From positions 620,001 to 684,000 of the forward strand of contig NZ_JBGCCJ010000001.1 of NCBI RefSeq assembly GCF_041262565.1: a DNA stretch of 64,000 nt, in the 5' to 3' direction. The stretch comes from Leifsonia sp. EB41. GTDB taxonomy: Bacteria; Actinomycetota; Actinomycetes; Actinomycetales; Microbacteriaceae. Position 1 is the stretch's first letter. Every line of letters begins with the position of its first letter. Positions 44,235 to 54,029 of the stretch are shown here, piece by piece. The position numbers and the translations under genes were made by a program. The notes below the pieces were generated by a model. It was not told the origin of the DNA. It did no database searches and saw only the letters and a program-made list of their open reading frames with translations.

Positions 44235-45899
44235 ATGGGGACGTTCTGGTTGTTCGTCGCGCAGCTCGCGACCCTCGTCCTCCTGCTCGCCCTCGCCTAC
44301 CGCCCGCTCGGCGACTACCTCGCGCGCGTCTTCACGACCGACAAGGACCTCGCCGCCGAGCGCGGCGTCTACCGGCTGATCGGCATCGACCCGCGGTCGG
44401 AGCAGTCCTGGCCCGCTTACCTGCGCGGCGTGCTCGCGTTCTCCGTGGTCGGCATCCTGATCGTCTACGGGCTCCAGCGGCTGCAGCAGTTCCTGCCGTA
44501 CAGCCTCGGCTTCCCGGCTGTCCCCGAGGGCACGGCGTTCAACACCGCCATCTCGTTCGTGACCAACACGAACTGGCAGTCGTACTCCCCCGACGTGACC
44601 CTCGGCTACACGGTGCAGTTCGCCGCGCTCGTCGTGCAGAACTTCGTGTCCGCCGCGGTCGGCATCGCCGTCGCGGTCGCCCTGGTCCGCGGGTTCGCGG
44701 CCCGCCGTAGCGGCGGCGCGTTCACCCAGGCCGGGATCGGCAACTTCTGGGTCGACCTGATCCGCGGCACGGGCCGCGTCCTTCTGCCCCTGGCCCTGGT
44801 CTCGGCCGTGGTGCTCATCGCCGGCGGCGTCATCCAGAACGTCGGCGGCTTCGACACGGTGCACACGATCGCGGGAGCGACGCAGTCCATCCCCGGCGGG
44901 CCGGTGGCCTCCCAGGAGGCGATCAAACTGCTCGGCACGAACGGCGGCGGCTTCTTCAACGTCAACTCGGCGCACCCGTTCGAGAACCCGACGGCCTGGA
45001 CGAACCTCGTCGAGATCTTCCTCATGCTCGTGATCCCGTTCTCGCTGCCCCGCACGTTCGGAACGATGGTCGGCGACAAGCGCCAGGGCTACGCGATCCT
45101 GGCGACGATGGGCTCGCTGTTCCTGGTCTCGCTCGTCGCCATGACGCTGTTCGAGGTGGGCGGGTCGATGGAGGGCAAGGAGACCGTCTTCGGCGCCCTC
45201 GGCTCCACGCTGTTCAACACGACCTCGACCGTCACGTCGACCGGCGCGGTGAACTCGATGCTCGACAGCTACACCCCGCTCGGCGGGATGATGGCGATGA
45301 TCAACATGATGCTCGGCGAGACCGTGCCGGGCGGCGTCGGCTCGGGACTGTACGGCATCCTCGTCATCGCGGTCATCGCGGTGTTCCTCGCCGGGCTGAT
45401 GGTCGGCCGCACCCCCGAGTACCTCGGCAAGAAGCTCGGCCCGCGCGAGATCAAGCTCGCGAGCCTCTACATCCTGACCACCCCGGCGATCGTGCTGCTG
45501 GGCACCGGGCTGAGCTTCGCCGTCCCGGCGATCCGCGCGGACGTGGAGAAGACCTCCATCCTCAACCCGGGGCTGCACGGCTTCAGCGAGGTGCTCTACG
45601 CGTTCACCTCGGCGGCGAACAACAACGGCTCGGCCTTCGCCGGGCTCACGGCGGCCACACCCTGGTTCAACACGGCGCTCGGCGTCGCGATGTTCCTCGG
45701 CCGGTTCGTGCCGATCGTCTTCGTGCTCGCGCTGGCCGGCTCGCTCGCCGCCCAGAACAAGGTCCCGGCGACCGCCGGCACGCTCCCCACGCACCGCCCG
45801 CTCTTCGTCGGGCTGATGGCCGGCACCATCCTGCTGGTCTCCGCACTCACCTACTTCCCCGTTCTCGCGCTGGGTCCCCTGGCGGAAGGGCTGCACTGA
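44235..45899 (+). CDS. kdpA: potassium-transporting ATPase subunit KdpA
   Basis: Potassium-selective channel-like subunit, 554 aa, ten membrane helices. The four selectivity-filter loops are visible: [40 protein letters not shown] and [11 protein letters not shown]. It conducts K+ into the KdpB pump. Complete and of normal length; follows kdpF by one base and precedes kdpB by two bases, so the operon is tightly packed. Expressed, as elsewhere, presumably under KdpDE when K+ is scarce. Confidence 0.96.
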   Translation: MGTFWLFVAQLATLVLLLALAYRPLGDYLARVFTTDKDLAAERGVYRLIGIDPRSEQSWPAYLRGVLAFSVVGILIVYGLQRLQQFLPYSLGFPAVPEGTAFNTAISFVTNTNWQSYSPDVTLGYTVQFAALVVQNFVSAAVGIAVAVALVRGFAARRSGGAFTQAGIGNFWVDLIRGTGRVLLPLALVSAVVLIAGGVIQNVGGFDTVHTIAGATQSIPGGPVASQEAIKLLGTNGGGFFNVNSAHPFENPTAWTNLVEIFLMLVIPFSLPRTFGTMVGDKRQGYAILATMGSLFLVSLVAMTLFEVGGSMEGKETVFGALGSTLFNTTSTVTSTGAVNSMLDSYTPLGGMMAMINMMLGETVPGGVGSGLYGILVIAVIAVFLAGLMVGRTPEYLGKKLGPREIKLASLYILTTPAIVLLGTGLSFAVPAIRADVEKTSILNPGLHGFSEVLYAFTSAANNNGSAFAGLTAATPWFNTALGVAMFLGRFVPIVFVLALAGSLAAQNKVPATAGTLPTHRPLFVGLMAGTILLVSALTYFPVLALGPLAEGLH

Positions 45900-45901
45900 C
45901 C

Positions 45902-48031
45902 ATGACCACCATCCACTCGACGGCGAACCGCACGGTCGCCACCCCGGCCGGGGCGTTCTCGGCCCGGCAGCTCGTCGCGGCCCTCCCCGGTGCGCTGCGC
46001 AAGCTCGACCCGCGCTTCATGTGGCGCAACCCGGTGATGTTCATCGTGGAGGTCGGCGCCGCGCTCACGACGGTGATCGCGATCGCCCAGCCGTTCCTCG
46101 GCGCGGGCGGCGCGGGACCGGCGACGCTCGCCTTCACCTGGAGCATCGCGGTGTGGCTGTGGCTGACCGTGCTGTTCGCCAACCTGGCGGAGTCGGTCGC
46201 CGAGGGGCGCGGCAAGGCGCAGGCGGCCACCCTCCGCAAGACGCGGTCCACCACGATGGCGACGCGCGTGGCGCACTACGACGAGACCGGGGATGCGGAG
46301 GCGCTGACCGCCGCGACCGAGCAGATCACCTCCAGCGACCTGCGGCTCGGGGACGTGGTCGTGGTGACGGCGGGCGAGCTCATCCCCGGCGACGGCGACG
46401 TCATCCGCGGCATCGCGACCGTGGACGAGTCGGCCATCACGGGCGAGTCCGCTCCGGTGGTGCGCGAGTCCGGCGGCGACCGCAGCGCGGTGACCGGCGG
46501 CACCCGGGTGCTCTCCGACCGCATCGTGGTGCGGATCACCAGCAAGCCGGGCGAGACCTTCGTCGACCGGATGATCGCGCTCGTGGAGGGCGCCTCCCGG
46601 CAGAAGACCCCGAACGAGATCGCGCTCAACATCCTGCTGGCCAGCCTGTCGATCATCTTCGTGATCGTGGTGCTGGTCCTCCAGCCGGTCGCCGGCTACT
46701 CGAACGTCTCGCCGACCGTCCCGGTGCTGGTCGCGCTGCTGGTCTGCCTCATCCCCACGACGATCGGCGCGCTCATCTCGGCCATCGGCATCGCGGGTAT
46801 GGACCGCCTGGTGCAGCACAACGTGCTCGCCATGTCGGGCCGCGCAGTGGAGGCCGCGGGCGACGTGACCACTCTGCTGCTCGACAAGACCGGCACCATC
46901 ACGTACGGGAACCGCCGGGCCAGCGAGTTCACGGCTGTCGGCGGCACCGCGGGCGACGAGCTCGTGCGGGCGGCGGCGGAGTCCTCGCTCAGCGACCCGA
47001 CGCCGGAGGGGGTCTCGGTGGTCGAGCTGGCGGAGACGCTCGGCTACGAGCGGCCCGCGCACATCGCAGGCGAGATCGTGCCGTTCACGGCGCAGACCCG
47101 GATGAGCGGCCTCGACCTCCCGGACGGCTCGCAAGTGCGCAAGGGTGCGGCGAGCGCCGTCGTCACCTGGGTCCGCGAGAGCACGCCGCCGTCCGCGGCC
47201 GCGCTGGCGGAGCTGGACCGAGAGGTTGAGCGCATCTCCCAGGTCGGCGGGACCCCGCTGGCCGTGGCGACGCGCGACGCGGACGGCACGGCCCGCCTGC
47301 TCGGCGTCGTCTACCTCAAGGACATCGTGAAAGAGGGTCTGGCCGAGCGCTTCGCCGACCTCCGGAAGATGGGCATCCGCACGGTGATGGTCACCGGTGA
47401 CAACCCGCTGACCGCCAAGGCGATCGCGGCGGAGGCGGGCGTGGACGACTTCCTCGCCGAGGCCAAGCCCGAGGACAAGCTCGCGCTCATCCGCCGCGAG
47501 CAGGAGGGCGGCGCCCTCGTCGCGATGACCGGAGACGGCACCAACGACGCGCCCGCGCTCGCGCAGGCCGACGTCGGAGTGGCGATGAACACCGGCACCT
47601 CGGCGGCGAAGGAGGCCGGCAACATGGTCGACCTCGACTCCGACCCGACCAAGCTGATCGACATCGTCCGGATCGGCAAGCAGCTCCTGATCACCCGCGG
47701 CGCCCTCACCACCTTCTCGATCGCGAACGATGTGGCGAAATACTTCGCGATCATCCCCGCGATGTTCGTCGGGGCCTTCCCCGGCCTCGCCGTGCTCAAC
47801 GTGATGGGGCTGCACTCGCCGGCCTCCGCCATCCTCTCCGCGGTGATCTTCAACGCGATCGTGATCGTGCTGCTCATCCCGCTCGCCCTGCGCGGCGTGC
47901 GCTACCGGCCGTCGGCGGCGTCCTCGCTGCTCGGCCGCAACCTCCTCATCTACGGGCTCGGCGGGATCATCGCCCCGTTCATCGGCATCAAGCTGATCGA
48001 CCTCGTCGTCGCCCTCATCCCCGGATTCTGA
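45902..48031 (+). CDS. kdpB: potassium-transporting ATPase ATP-binding subunit KdpB
   Basis: P-type ATPase subunit, 709 aa. Motifs in order: actuator TGES ([11 protein letters not shown], near residue 180), [20 protein letters not shown] in the membrane, phosphorylation site [11 protein letters not shown] with Asp328, KGA in VRKGAASAV, and the hinge [21 protein letters not shown]. All catalytic residues are present. ATG 45902 follows the kdpA stop by two bases; kdpC starts 26 bp downstream with AAGGAA. Distinct from the HAD-IC ATPase at position 1. Confidence 0.96.
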   Translation: MTTIHSTANRTVATPAGAFSARQLVAALPGALRKLDPRFMWRNPVMFIVEVGAALTTVIAIAQPFLGAGGAGPATLAFTWSIAVWLWLTVLFANLAESVAEGRGKAQAATLRKTRSTTMATRVAHYDETGDAEALTAATEQITSSDLRLGDVVVVTAGELIPGDGDVIRGIATVDESAITGESAPVVRESGGDRSAVTGGTRVLSDRIVVRITSKPGETFVDRMIALVEGASRQKTPNEIALNILLASLSIIFVIVVLVLQPVAGYSNVSPTVPVLVALLVCLIPTTIGALISAIGIAGMDRLVQHNVLAMSGRAVEAAGDVTTLLLDKTGTITYGNRRASEFTAVGGTAGDELVRAAAESSLSDPTPEGVSVVELAETLGYERPAHIAGEIVPFTAQTRMSGLDLPDGSQVRKGAASAVVTWVRESTPPSAAALAELDREVERISQVGGTPLAVATRDADGTARLLGVVYLKDIVKEGLAERFADLRKMGIRTVMVTGDNPLTAKAIAAEAGVDDFLAEAKPEDKLALIRREQEGGALVAMTGDGTNDAPALAQADVGVAMNTGTSAAKEAGNMVDLDSDPTKLIDIVRIGKQLLITRGALTTFSIANDVAKYFAIIPAMFVGAFPGLAVLNVMGLHSPASAILSAVIFNAIVIVLLIPLALRGVRYRPSAASSLLGRNLLIYGLGGIIAPFIGIKLIDLVVALIPGF

Positions 48032-48057
48032 CCACCCACAGTAAGGAATCGCAGAAC

Positions 48058-48678
48058 ATGAACCGCCTCCGCGGCGCCTGGCGCCAGTACTGGGTCGCCA
48101 TCCGCGCCATGATCGTGCTCACGGTCGCGCTCGGCGTCGCCTACACCTTCGTCGTGACCGGGATCGGGCAGCTCGCCTTCCCTGCACAGGCGAACGGGTC
48201 GATGATCACGCAAGACGGGAAGACCGTCGGCTCGGCCCTCATCGGCCAGGCCTTCACCGACAAGAAGGGGAACCCGCTGCCGCAGTGGTTCCAGTCACGC
48301 CCGTCCGCTGCGACGTCGAACGGCCCCGCCGGCTACGACGCGGCGGCGTCCTCCGGCAGCAACCTCGCCACCGGCAACCCGGTGCAGGTGAAGGCGGTGC
48401 AGGACCGCACGGCCGCGATCGAGAAACTGGACGGGGTGCCCGCGTCGGCGATCCCCTCCGACGCGGTGACCGCGTCCGGCTCCGGGCTCGACCCGCACAT
48501 CTCCCCCGCCTACGCGCTGCTGCAGGTCAAGCGCGTCGCGGAGGCCCGCGGGCTGCAGGAAGCAACGGTGAAGGAGCTGGTCGAGTCTAGGATTCAAGCA
48601 CGGGACCTCGGCTACCTCGGGGACCCGACCGTGAACGTGCTCCAGCTCAACCTGGCGCTCGCCCAGCTCGGCCGCTGA
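48058..48678 (+). CDS. kdpC: potassium-transporting ATPase subunit KdpC
   Basis: 206 aa, one N-terminal membrane helix (AMIVLTVALGVAYTFVVTGI) and an extracytoplasmic domain with the family signatures GSALIGQAF, WFQSRPSAA, SGSNLATGN and SGSGLDPHISPAYA. It supports nucleotide binding and assembly of KdpB. kdpD begins 32 bp downstream. Confidence 0.95.
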   Translation: MNRLRGAWRQYWVAIRAMIVLTVALGVAYTFVVTGIGQLAFPAQANGSMITQDGKTVGSALIGQAFTDKKGNPLPQWFQSRPSAATSNGPAGYDAAASSGSNLATGNPVQVKAVQDRTAAIEKLDGVPASAIPSDAVTASGSGLDPHISPAYALLQVKRVAEARGLQEATVKELVESRIQARDLGYLGDPTVNVLQLNLALAQLGR

Positions 48679-48710
48679 CCGGCCGACATCGAGAAAGGGA
48701 TCGAGAGCGA

Positions 48711-51251
48711 ATGGCGCGTGGCCACCTCCGGGTCATGCTCGGCGCGGCGCCCGGCGTCGGCAAGACGTACGCGATGCTCGAGGAGGGCAAGCGGCTGAAG
48801 GCGCTCGGCAAGGACGTCGTGGTTGCGGTCGTGGAGACCCACGGCCGTGCCGCCACCGCCTCGATGCTTGAGGGCTTGGAGGTCGTGCCGCGCCGCACGA
48901 TCGAGCACCGCGGGGTGGAGCTCACCGAGCTCGACCTCGACGCCGTGCTCGCCCGCGCGCCGCAGCTCGCCCTCGTGGACGAGCTCGCCCACACCAACGC
49001 GCCCGGTCCCGACGACGGATCGCACAGCAACGCCAAGCGCTGGGAGGACGTGGACGCGATGCTCGCGGCCGGCATCGACGTGATGTCGACGGTCAACATC
49101 CAGCACATCGAGTCGCTGAACGACGTGGTCGAGCAGATCACCGGAGTGCAGCAGCGGGAGACCATCCCGGACGCCGTGCTGCGCCGCGCCGACCAGATCG
49201 AGGTCGTCGACCTCGCCCCGCAGGCACTGCGCGACCGGCTCGCCGAAGGCGTTGTGTACCCGGCGGCGCGCGTGGACGCCGCGCTCTCCAACTACTTCCG
49301 GCTCGGCAACCTGACCGCGCTGCGCGAGCTGGCGCTGCTCTGGCTGGCCGACGAGGTGGACAGCGCGCTGCAGCAGTACCGCGCCGAGCACGGCATCGCC
49401 GGAAAATGGGAGGCCCGCGAGCGCGTCGTCGTCGCCCTCACCGGCGGACCGGAGGGCGAGACGCTGCTGCGGCGCGGCGCCCGGATCGCCGCGCGCTCGG
49501 CCGGCGGCGAGCTGCTCGCCGTGCATGTGACCAGCCAGGACGGCCTCCGCGAGGCGAACCCCGGCGCGCTCGCGTCGCAGCGCGCGCTGGTGGAGCAGCT
49601 CGGCGGCAGCTACCACCAGGTGGTCGGCAGCGACATCCCGCAGGCGCTGGTCGAGTTCGCGCGCGGCGAGAACGCGACGCAGCTCGTCATCGGCGTCTCC
49701 CGGCGCAGCCGGCTCGCAGCACTGCTGACCGGGCCGGGGATCGGCGCGACGGTGGTCAGGGAGTCCGGCGACATCGACGTGCACATCGTCACGCACTCCC
49801 GGGCGGGCGGCCGGTTCTCACTGCCGCGACCGCGCGGCGGCCTCACGGCACGACGGCAGGTCTACGGCTTCCTCCTCGCGCTGATCGGCGGCCCGCTGCT
49901 GACGCTGGTGCTGGTGAGCATGCGCTCGGGCGAGTCGATGACGGCCGATGTGCTCAGCTACCAGCTCCTGGTGGTGGTCGTGGCGCTGGTCGGCGGGATC
50001 TGGCCCGCGCTGTTCGCCGCGCTGCTCTCCGGGCTGACGCTCGACTACTTCTTCGTCGCCCCGCTCTACACGATCACGATCGCCGAGCCCCTGCACCTGC
50101 TGGCGCTGATCCTCTACATGGTCATCGCCGCACTGGTCAGCCTGGTCGTGGACCAGGCGGCGCGCCGCACGCGTGCCGCCCAGCGCGCCGCCGCGGAAGC
50201 CGAGCTGCTGGCCACTGTCGCCGGCGGCGTCATCCGCGGTGAGGACGCCCTCCAGGCGCTGGTGACCCGCACCCGCGAGGCGTTCTCGCTGACCGGGGTG
50301 CGCCTGATGGTCGGCGACGAGGTGGTCTCCACCGACGGGGAGCCTGCGGACTCCGCGCACACGCAGCGCATCACGGTGGGCGACCGCGGCACGCTGGAGC
50401 TGTCCGGCCGCGACCTGGAGGCCGCCGACCGGCGCCTGCTCGCGGCGATCGTCGCGCAGCTCGACGCGGCGCTGGAGCACCGCGAGCTCGCCGCGACCGC
50501 GAGCGAGCTCGGCCCGCTCGCCGAGGCCGACCGGGTGCGCAGCGCGCTGCTCGCGGCCGTCGGCCACGACCTCCGCCGCCCGCTCGCCGCGGCGACGGCC
50601 GCCGTCACCACCCTGCGCCAGCGCGACCTCGCGCTCAGCGACGGCGACCGCGAAGCGCTGCTGGAGACCGCGGAGGACAGCCTGGAAGGCCTCGCCACGC
50701 TGGTCACCAACCTCCTCGACGTCAGCCGGGTGCAGGCGGGCGTGCTCGGCGTCTCGCTCGCGCCGACCGAGCTGGAGGATGTCATCCCGGCCGCGCTCGA
50801 GGAGCTGGGGCTGGGACCCGCGAAGGTGGAGCTGGACCTGGCGGAGTCCGTGCCGCCGGTCCTCGCCGACGCGGTGCTGCTGCAGCGCGTGCTGGTGAAC
50901 CTGCTCGGCAACGCGCTGCGGTTCTCGCCGGACGGTCGGCCTCCCATCATCGGCGCGAGCGAGTTCGGAGGGACGGTGCAGCTACGCGTCGTCGACCACG
51001 GGCCCGGCATCCCCGGCGAGCGCCGCGAGGCCGTCTTCCTGCCGTTCCAGCGGCTGGGCGACACCGACAACGACACCGGGATCGGGCTCGGGCTCGCCCT
51101 CTCCAAGGGGTTCGCCGAGGGGATGGGCGGAACGCTGGAGGCCGAGGACACCCCGGGAGGCGGGCTCACGATGGTGGTGTCGCTGCCGGCCGCGATCATG
51201 GACCCCGCCACCCCGACCCCCGCCACTTCGACCCCGGAGGAGACACGATGA
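48711..51251 (+). CDS. kdpD: sensor histidine kinase KdpD
   Basis: 846 aa, full domain set: N-terminal KdpD domain with Walker-like GAAPGVGKTYAMLEEGKRL (residues 10-28) and DELAHTNAPG, a universal-stress-like domain (about 230-350), four helices of the DUF4118 region (about 380-480), a GAF-like segment, HisKA with phospho-acceptor His619 in VGHDLRRPLAA, and HATPase with NLLGNALRFSPDG and GPGIPGERREAVF. Senses K+ limitation and signals to KdpE. ATG 48711 follows a purine-rich GAGAGCGA; the stop overlaps kdpE (ATGA). Confidence 0.95.
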   Translation: MARGHLRVMLGAAPGVGKTYAMLEEGKRLKALGKDVVVAVVETHGRAATASMLEGLEVVPRRTIEHRGVELTELDLDAVLARAPQLALVDELAHTNAPGPDDGSHSNAKRWEDVDAMLAAGIDVMSTVNIQHIESLNDVVEQITGVQQRETIPDAVLRRADQIEVVDLAPQALRDRLAEGVVYPAARVDAALSNYFRLGNLTALRELALLWLADEVDSALQQYRAEHGIAGKWEARERVVVALTGGPEGETLLRRGARIAARSAGGELLAVHVTSQDGLREANPGALASQRALVEQLGGSYHQVVGSDIPQALVEFARGENATQLVIGVSRRSRLAALLTGPGIGATVVRESGDIDVHIVTHSRAGGRFSLPRPRGGLTARRQVYGFLLALIGGPLLTLVLVSMRSGESMTADVLSYQLLVVVVALVGGIWPALFAALLSGLTLDYFFVAPLYTITIAEPLHLLALILYMVIAALVSLVVDQAARRTRAAQRAAAEAELLATVAGGVIRGEDALQALVTRTREAFSLTGVRLMVGDEVVSTDGEPADSAHTQRITVGDRGTLELSGRDLEAADRRLLAAIVAQLDAALEHRELAATASELGPLAEADRVRSALLAAVGHDLRRPLAAATAAVTTLRQRDLALSDGDREALLETAEDSLEGLATLVTNLLDVSRVQAGVLGVSLAPTELEDVIPAALEELGLGPAKVELDLAESVPPVLADAVLLQRVLVNLLGNALRFSPDGRPPIIGASEFGGTVQLRVVDHGPGIPGERREAVFLPFQRLGDTDNDTGIGLGLALSKGFAEGMGGTLEAEDTPGGGLTMVVSLPAAIMDPATPTPATSTPEETR

Positions 51252-51940
51252 GGATCCTGATCGCCGACGACGACCAGCAGATCCTGCGCGCCCTGCGCAT
51301 CCTCCTCACCGCGCGCGGCTACGAGGTGCTCACCGCCCGCACCGGTGCGGAGGCGGTGACGCAGGCGGTGGAGCACCATCCCGACCTGGTCATGCTCGAC
51401 CTCGGGATGCCCGAGCTGAACGGCATCGAGGTGATCGAGGGGCTGCGCGGCTGGTCGGCCGTCCCGATCCTGGTCGTCTCCGGGCGCACCGGCTCGGCCG
51501 ACAAGGTGGACGCGCTCGACGCGGGCGCCGACGACTACGTGACCAAGCCGTTCGCGGCCGACGAGCTGCTCGCGCGCATCCGGGCGCTGACCCGGCGCCA
51601 GTCCGGGCCGGCCGACGAGCCGGCGGTGCGCTTCGGGGACATCACGGTGGATCTGGCCGCTCATCAGGTGCTGAAGCGCACGGCCGACGGGGAGTCCCCG
51701 GTGCGGCTGACGCCGACCGAGTGGGCGATCCTGGAGGTGCTGGTGCGAAATCCGCGCCGGCTGGTCACCCGGCAGGCGCTGCTCACGCAGGTCTGGGGTC
51801 CGCAGTACACGAACGACACCGGCTATCTGCGGCTTTACCTCGCCCAGCTCCGCAAGAAGCTGGAGCCCGTCCCGTCCAGCCCCCGCTACCTCCTGACCGA
51901 GGCCGGCATGGGCTACCGCTTCACCCCGGACCCCGACTGA
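51248..51940 (+). CDS. kdpE: response regulator KdpE
   Basis: 230 aa, OmpR/PhoB type. Receiver domain with acidic pocket ADDDQQ and phospho-acceptor Asp51 (VMLDLGMPELNG), Thr/Lys switch residues in VVSGRTGS and YVTKPF, then the winged helix (EWAILEVLVRNPRRLVTRQ, GYLRLYLAQLRKKLE). Activates kdpFABC. Overlaps kdpD by four bases. The gene ends just before the 3' end of the convergent rnpB. Confidence 0.95.
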   Translation: MRILIADDDQQILRALRILLTARGYEVLTARTGAEAVTQAVEHHPDLVMLDLGMPELNGIEVIEGLRGWSAVPILVVSGRTGSADKVDALDAGADDYVTKPFAADELLARIRALTRRQSGPADEPAVRFGDITVDLAAHQVLKRTADGESPVRLTPTEWAILEVLVRNPRRLVTRQALLTQVWGPQYTNDTGYLRLYLAQLRKKLEPVPSSPRYLLTEAGMGYRFTPDPD

Positions 51941-51962
51941 CGTCGAAGGCACGGGGGTGAGG

Positions 51963-52320
51963 GAACGGGTCGGCCGATACGCCGGGTTCTGTCGTGGACG
52001 GCCATCTCTCTCGGGACGACGTTGCCGCCGCCCTCTAGCGGTCTACCCGGGGACGAGGCGAGCAGCCTCATGGTCCCCTGTCTGACCTTGCTCCGGGCGA
52101 GGTTTACCCAGCCGGCCGGGTCACCCCGGCCGCTGGTGGTCTCTTACACCACCGTTTCACCCTTACCGCGCACTCGCGTGCGAGGCGGTCTGCTCTCTGT
52201 TGCACTTTCTCGCGGGTTGCCCCGGGTGGGTGTTACCCACCACCCTGCTCTGCGGAGCCCGGACGTTCCTCGGCGGCCCGCTCGCGCGGACCGACGCGAC
52301 CGTCTGGCCGACCCATTCCG
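51963..52320 (-). ncRNA. rnpB: RNase P RNA (class A)
   Basis: Catalytic RNA that trims tRNA 5' ends. Read on the minus strand, the 5' end GGGTCGGCCAGACGGTCGCG pairs as P1 with GGCCGACCC at 51967-51975. The universally conserved 3' segment ACAGAACCCGGCGTATCGGCC (read in reverse complement at 51972-51992) and the central region with GGTAAGGGTGAAACGGTGG (about 52150-52170) are present, together with AGGTCAGACAGG-type core sequence. Length about 355 nt; the ends are estimated from P1. TAGTCT on the minus strand at about 52327-52332 may be the -10. Confidence 0.93.
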
Positions 52321-52327
52321 GGCCCAA

Positions 52328-52392
52328 GACTAGCGCACTGCTTGCATTGACCCACGCCCGGCGCTGGATCACCGAGGGACTAGCGCACTGCT
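52328..52392. repeat. 15-bp direct repeat flanking the rnpB promoter
   Basis: GACTAGCGCACTGCT occurs at 52328-52342 and again, identical, at 52378-52392, 50 bp apart. The first copy contains the presumed rnpB -10 region, the second runs into the stop codon of the coiled-coil gene. Origin unknown: possibly a duplicated promoter element. Confidence 0.6.
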
Positions 52393-53125
52393 AGAGCCCG
52401 GACTCCTCGTTGCGGATCAGGATCGCACCGCTGTCCGGGCAGAGCACCACGTCGTCGGCCGCCGCCCGGCGGATGTCGGCGAGGTCGGACTCGGTGAGCT
52501 TCACGTTCGAGCCCATCGACACCCCACGCAGCAGCAGCGCCGCGCCGACGCCGTACCGCGACCGCTGCCGCTCGTAGAGGGCGACCAGGTCGGCGGGGAG
52601 CGCCCCGGCGATCGTGGCGCGGTCGCGGGCGAGGGCGTCGCGCTGGGCGCCCACCGTGCCGGCCTCGCCGTCGCGGGCGGCCTCCAGGGTCTGCACCCGG
52701 CCTTCCAGTTCGCCGCGCTCCGCGTCGATCGAGGCCAACGAGGCCTCCAGTCCCTCCAGCCGTTCCATGACCGTGAGCTCGATCTCCTCCAGGTCGCCCT
52801 GCCGCTTCGCGAGGGACGCGAGCTCGGCCTCCAGCGCCTGCACGTCCTTCATCGAGGAGGTGTGCTGCACGCGCTCGGTGTCGCGGCGCTTGCGGGCCTC
52901 CACCACCTCGACGTCGGACTCGACCCGCTTCAGCTCGGACTTGGCGTCCTCCACCTCGCCGGTCGCGGCGATCCAGCGGGAGCGCAGGGCGTCGATCTCG
53001 GGCTGCAGCGCGGCGAGCTGAGCCGCTTGCGGGAGGTTGCGGACCGTGTGGTCGAGCTGGCTGAGCCGGGTGTCGGCGGCCTGCAGCCGGAGGAGCTCGT
53101 TCTGGTCGGAGGGGCTGGCTTTCAT
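52391..53125 (-). CDS. coiled-coil protein of the C4 zinc-ribbon (Rv2229c-like) family, ribbon degraded
   Basis: 244 aa. Residues 8-170 form a long antiparallel coiled coil (heptads such as VQALEAELASLAKRQGDLEE). Family members end with a zinc ribbon of four cysteines; here the C-terminal part reads LLRGVSMGSNVKLTESDLAD and VVLCPDSGAILIRN, so three of four cysteines are replaced, mostly by serine, and zinc binding is doubtful. The gene lies between nif3-like and rnpB, its usual place in actinobacteria. ATG 53125 with GAGAGCAGAG upstream. Function unknown; possibly linked to RNA metabolism because of its neighbours. Confidence 0.85.
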   Translation of the reverse strand: MKASPSDQNELLRLQAADTRLSQLDHTVRNLPQAAQLAALQPEIDALRSRWIAATGEVEDAKSELKRVESDVEVVEARKRRDTERVQHTSSMKDVQALEAELASLAKRQGDLEEIELTVMERLEGLEASLASIDAERGELEGRVQTLEAARDGEAGTVGAQRDALARDRATIAGALPADLVALYERQRSRYGVGAALLLRGVSMGSNVKLTESDLADIRRAAADDVVLCPDSGAILIRNEESGL

Positions 53126-53159
53126 GCTCTGCTCTCTGCTGTTTCGGTACGTGTGAGGA

Positions 53160-53978
53160 TCATTGCAGGATCGCGAAATCCCAGGGGTCGGTGCGCAGCT
53201 CGCTGACCACGACCTCCACGCCGGGCAGCGCGCGGCGGAGGCTCTCGGCGGCCGTGTCGAGCCAGAGCCATTCGCTCGCCCAGTGCGAGACGTCGAGGAG
53301 CGCGGGGCCGCCGCCGAGGACGGCCTGCTCGCGCGCCTCCGACGCCGGGTGGTGGCGGAGGTCGGCGGTGATGTAGACGTCTGCGCCGCGCACGGCGTCG
53401 CTGGCCAGCAGCGAGTCGCCAGCACCGCCGCAGACGGCGACGCGGGAGACGGGCTGGTGGTAGTCGCCGGCCGCGCGGACTCCCCCGGCGGTCGGCGGCA
53501 GGAGGTCGGCGAGCGCGCGGGCGAGTGCGCCGAGCGTGGTCGGCTCGGCCAGCGTGCCGACCCGGCCGATCCCGGTGACGCCGTCGGGCGCGGGCGCGAT
53601 CGGCGTGGTGTCCCGGAGGCCGAGGGCGGCGGCCAGGACGGCGCTCGTGCCGTCCGCCACCACGTCGGCGTTGGTGTGCGCGGCGATCAGCGCGCAGTCG
53701 TTGCGGATCAGCGTGGCCAGCAGCGACCCCTTGTAGCGGTCCTCGGCGACCGAGGTCACGCCGCGCAGCAGCAGCGGGTGGTGGGCGATCAGGAGGTCGG
53801 CGTGGAGCGCGACGGCCTCCTCGACGGTCGCGGCCACGGCGTCCACCGAGAGGAGGATGCGCTCCACGCTCGCGGCCGGGTCGCCCGACACGAGCCCCGG
53901 CGCGTCCCATCCCTCCGCGCCGGCGATCGGCCAGAGCGATTCGACGACCTCGCTGACGGAACGGAGAGTGTGCGGCAC
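53160..53978 (-). CDS. Nif3-like dinuclear metal center protein
   Basis: 272 aa, YqfO/YbgI/Nif3 family of hexameric metal-binding proteins, sometimes labelled GTP cyclohydrolase I type 2 homologue without proof. Metal ligands: ADLLIAHHPLLLRG (His pair), AAHTNADVV (His, Asp), and the C-terminal DVSHWASEWLWLD. The insert of longer homologues is absent. GTG start 53978 with TAGGCT seven bases upstream suggests leaderless transcription. The coiled-coil gene follows after 34 bp, so both are probably co-transcribed. Confidence 0.88.
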   Translation of the reverse strand: MPHTLRSVSEVVESLWPIAGAEGWDAPGLVSGDPAASVERILLSVDAVAATVEEAVALHADLLIAHHPLLLRGVTSVAEDRYKGSLLATLIRNDCALIAAHTNADVVADGTSAVLAAALGLRDTTPIAPAPDGVTGIGRVGTLAEPTTLGALARALADLLPPTAGGVRAAGDYHQPVSRVAVCGGAGDSLLASDAVRGADVYITADLRHHPASEAREQAVLGGGPALLDVSHWASEWLWLDTAAESLRRALPGVEVVVSELRTDPWDFAILQ

Positions 53979-54029
53979 GCAGTAGAGCCTAGCCCTGCTC
54001 GCCGGGGAGGGGCTCCGGGGAGCCGCGCC

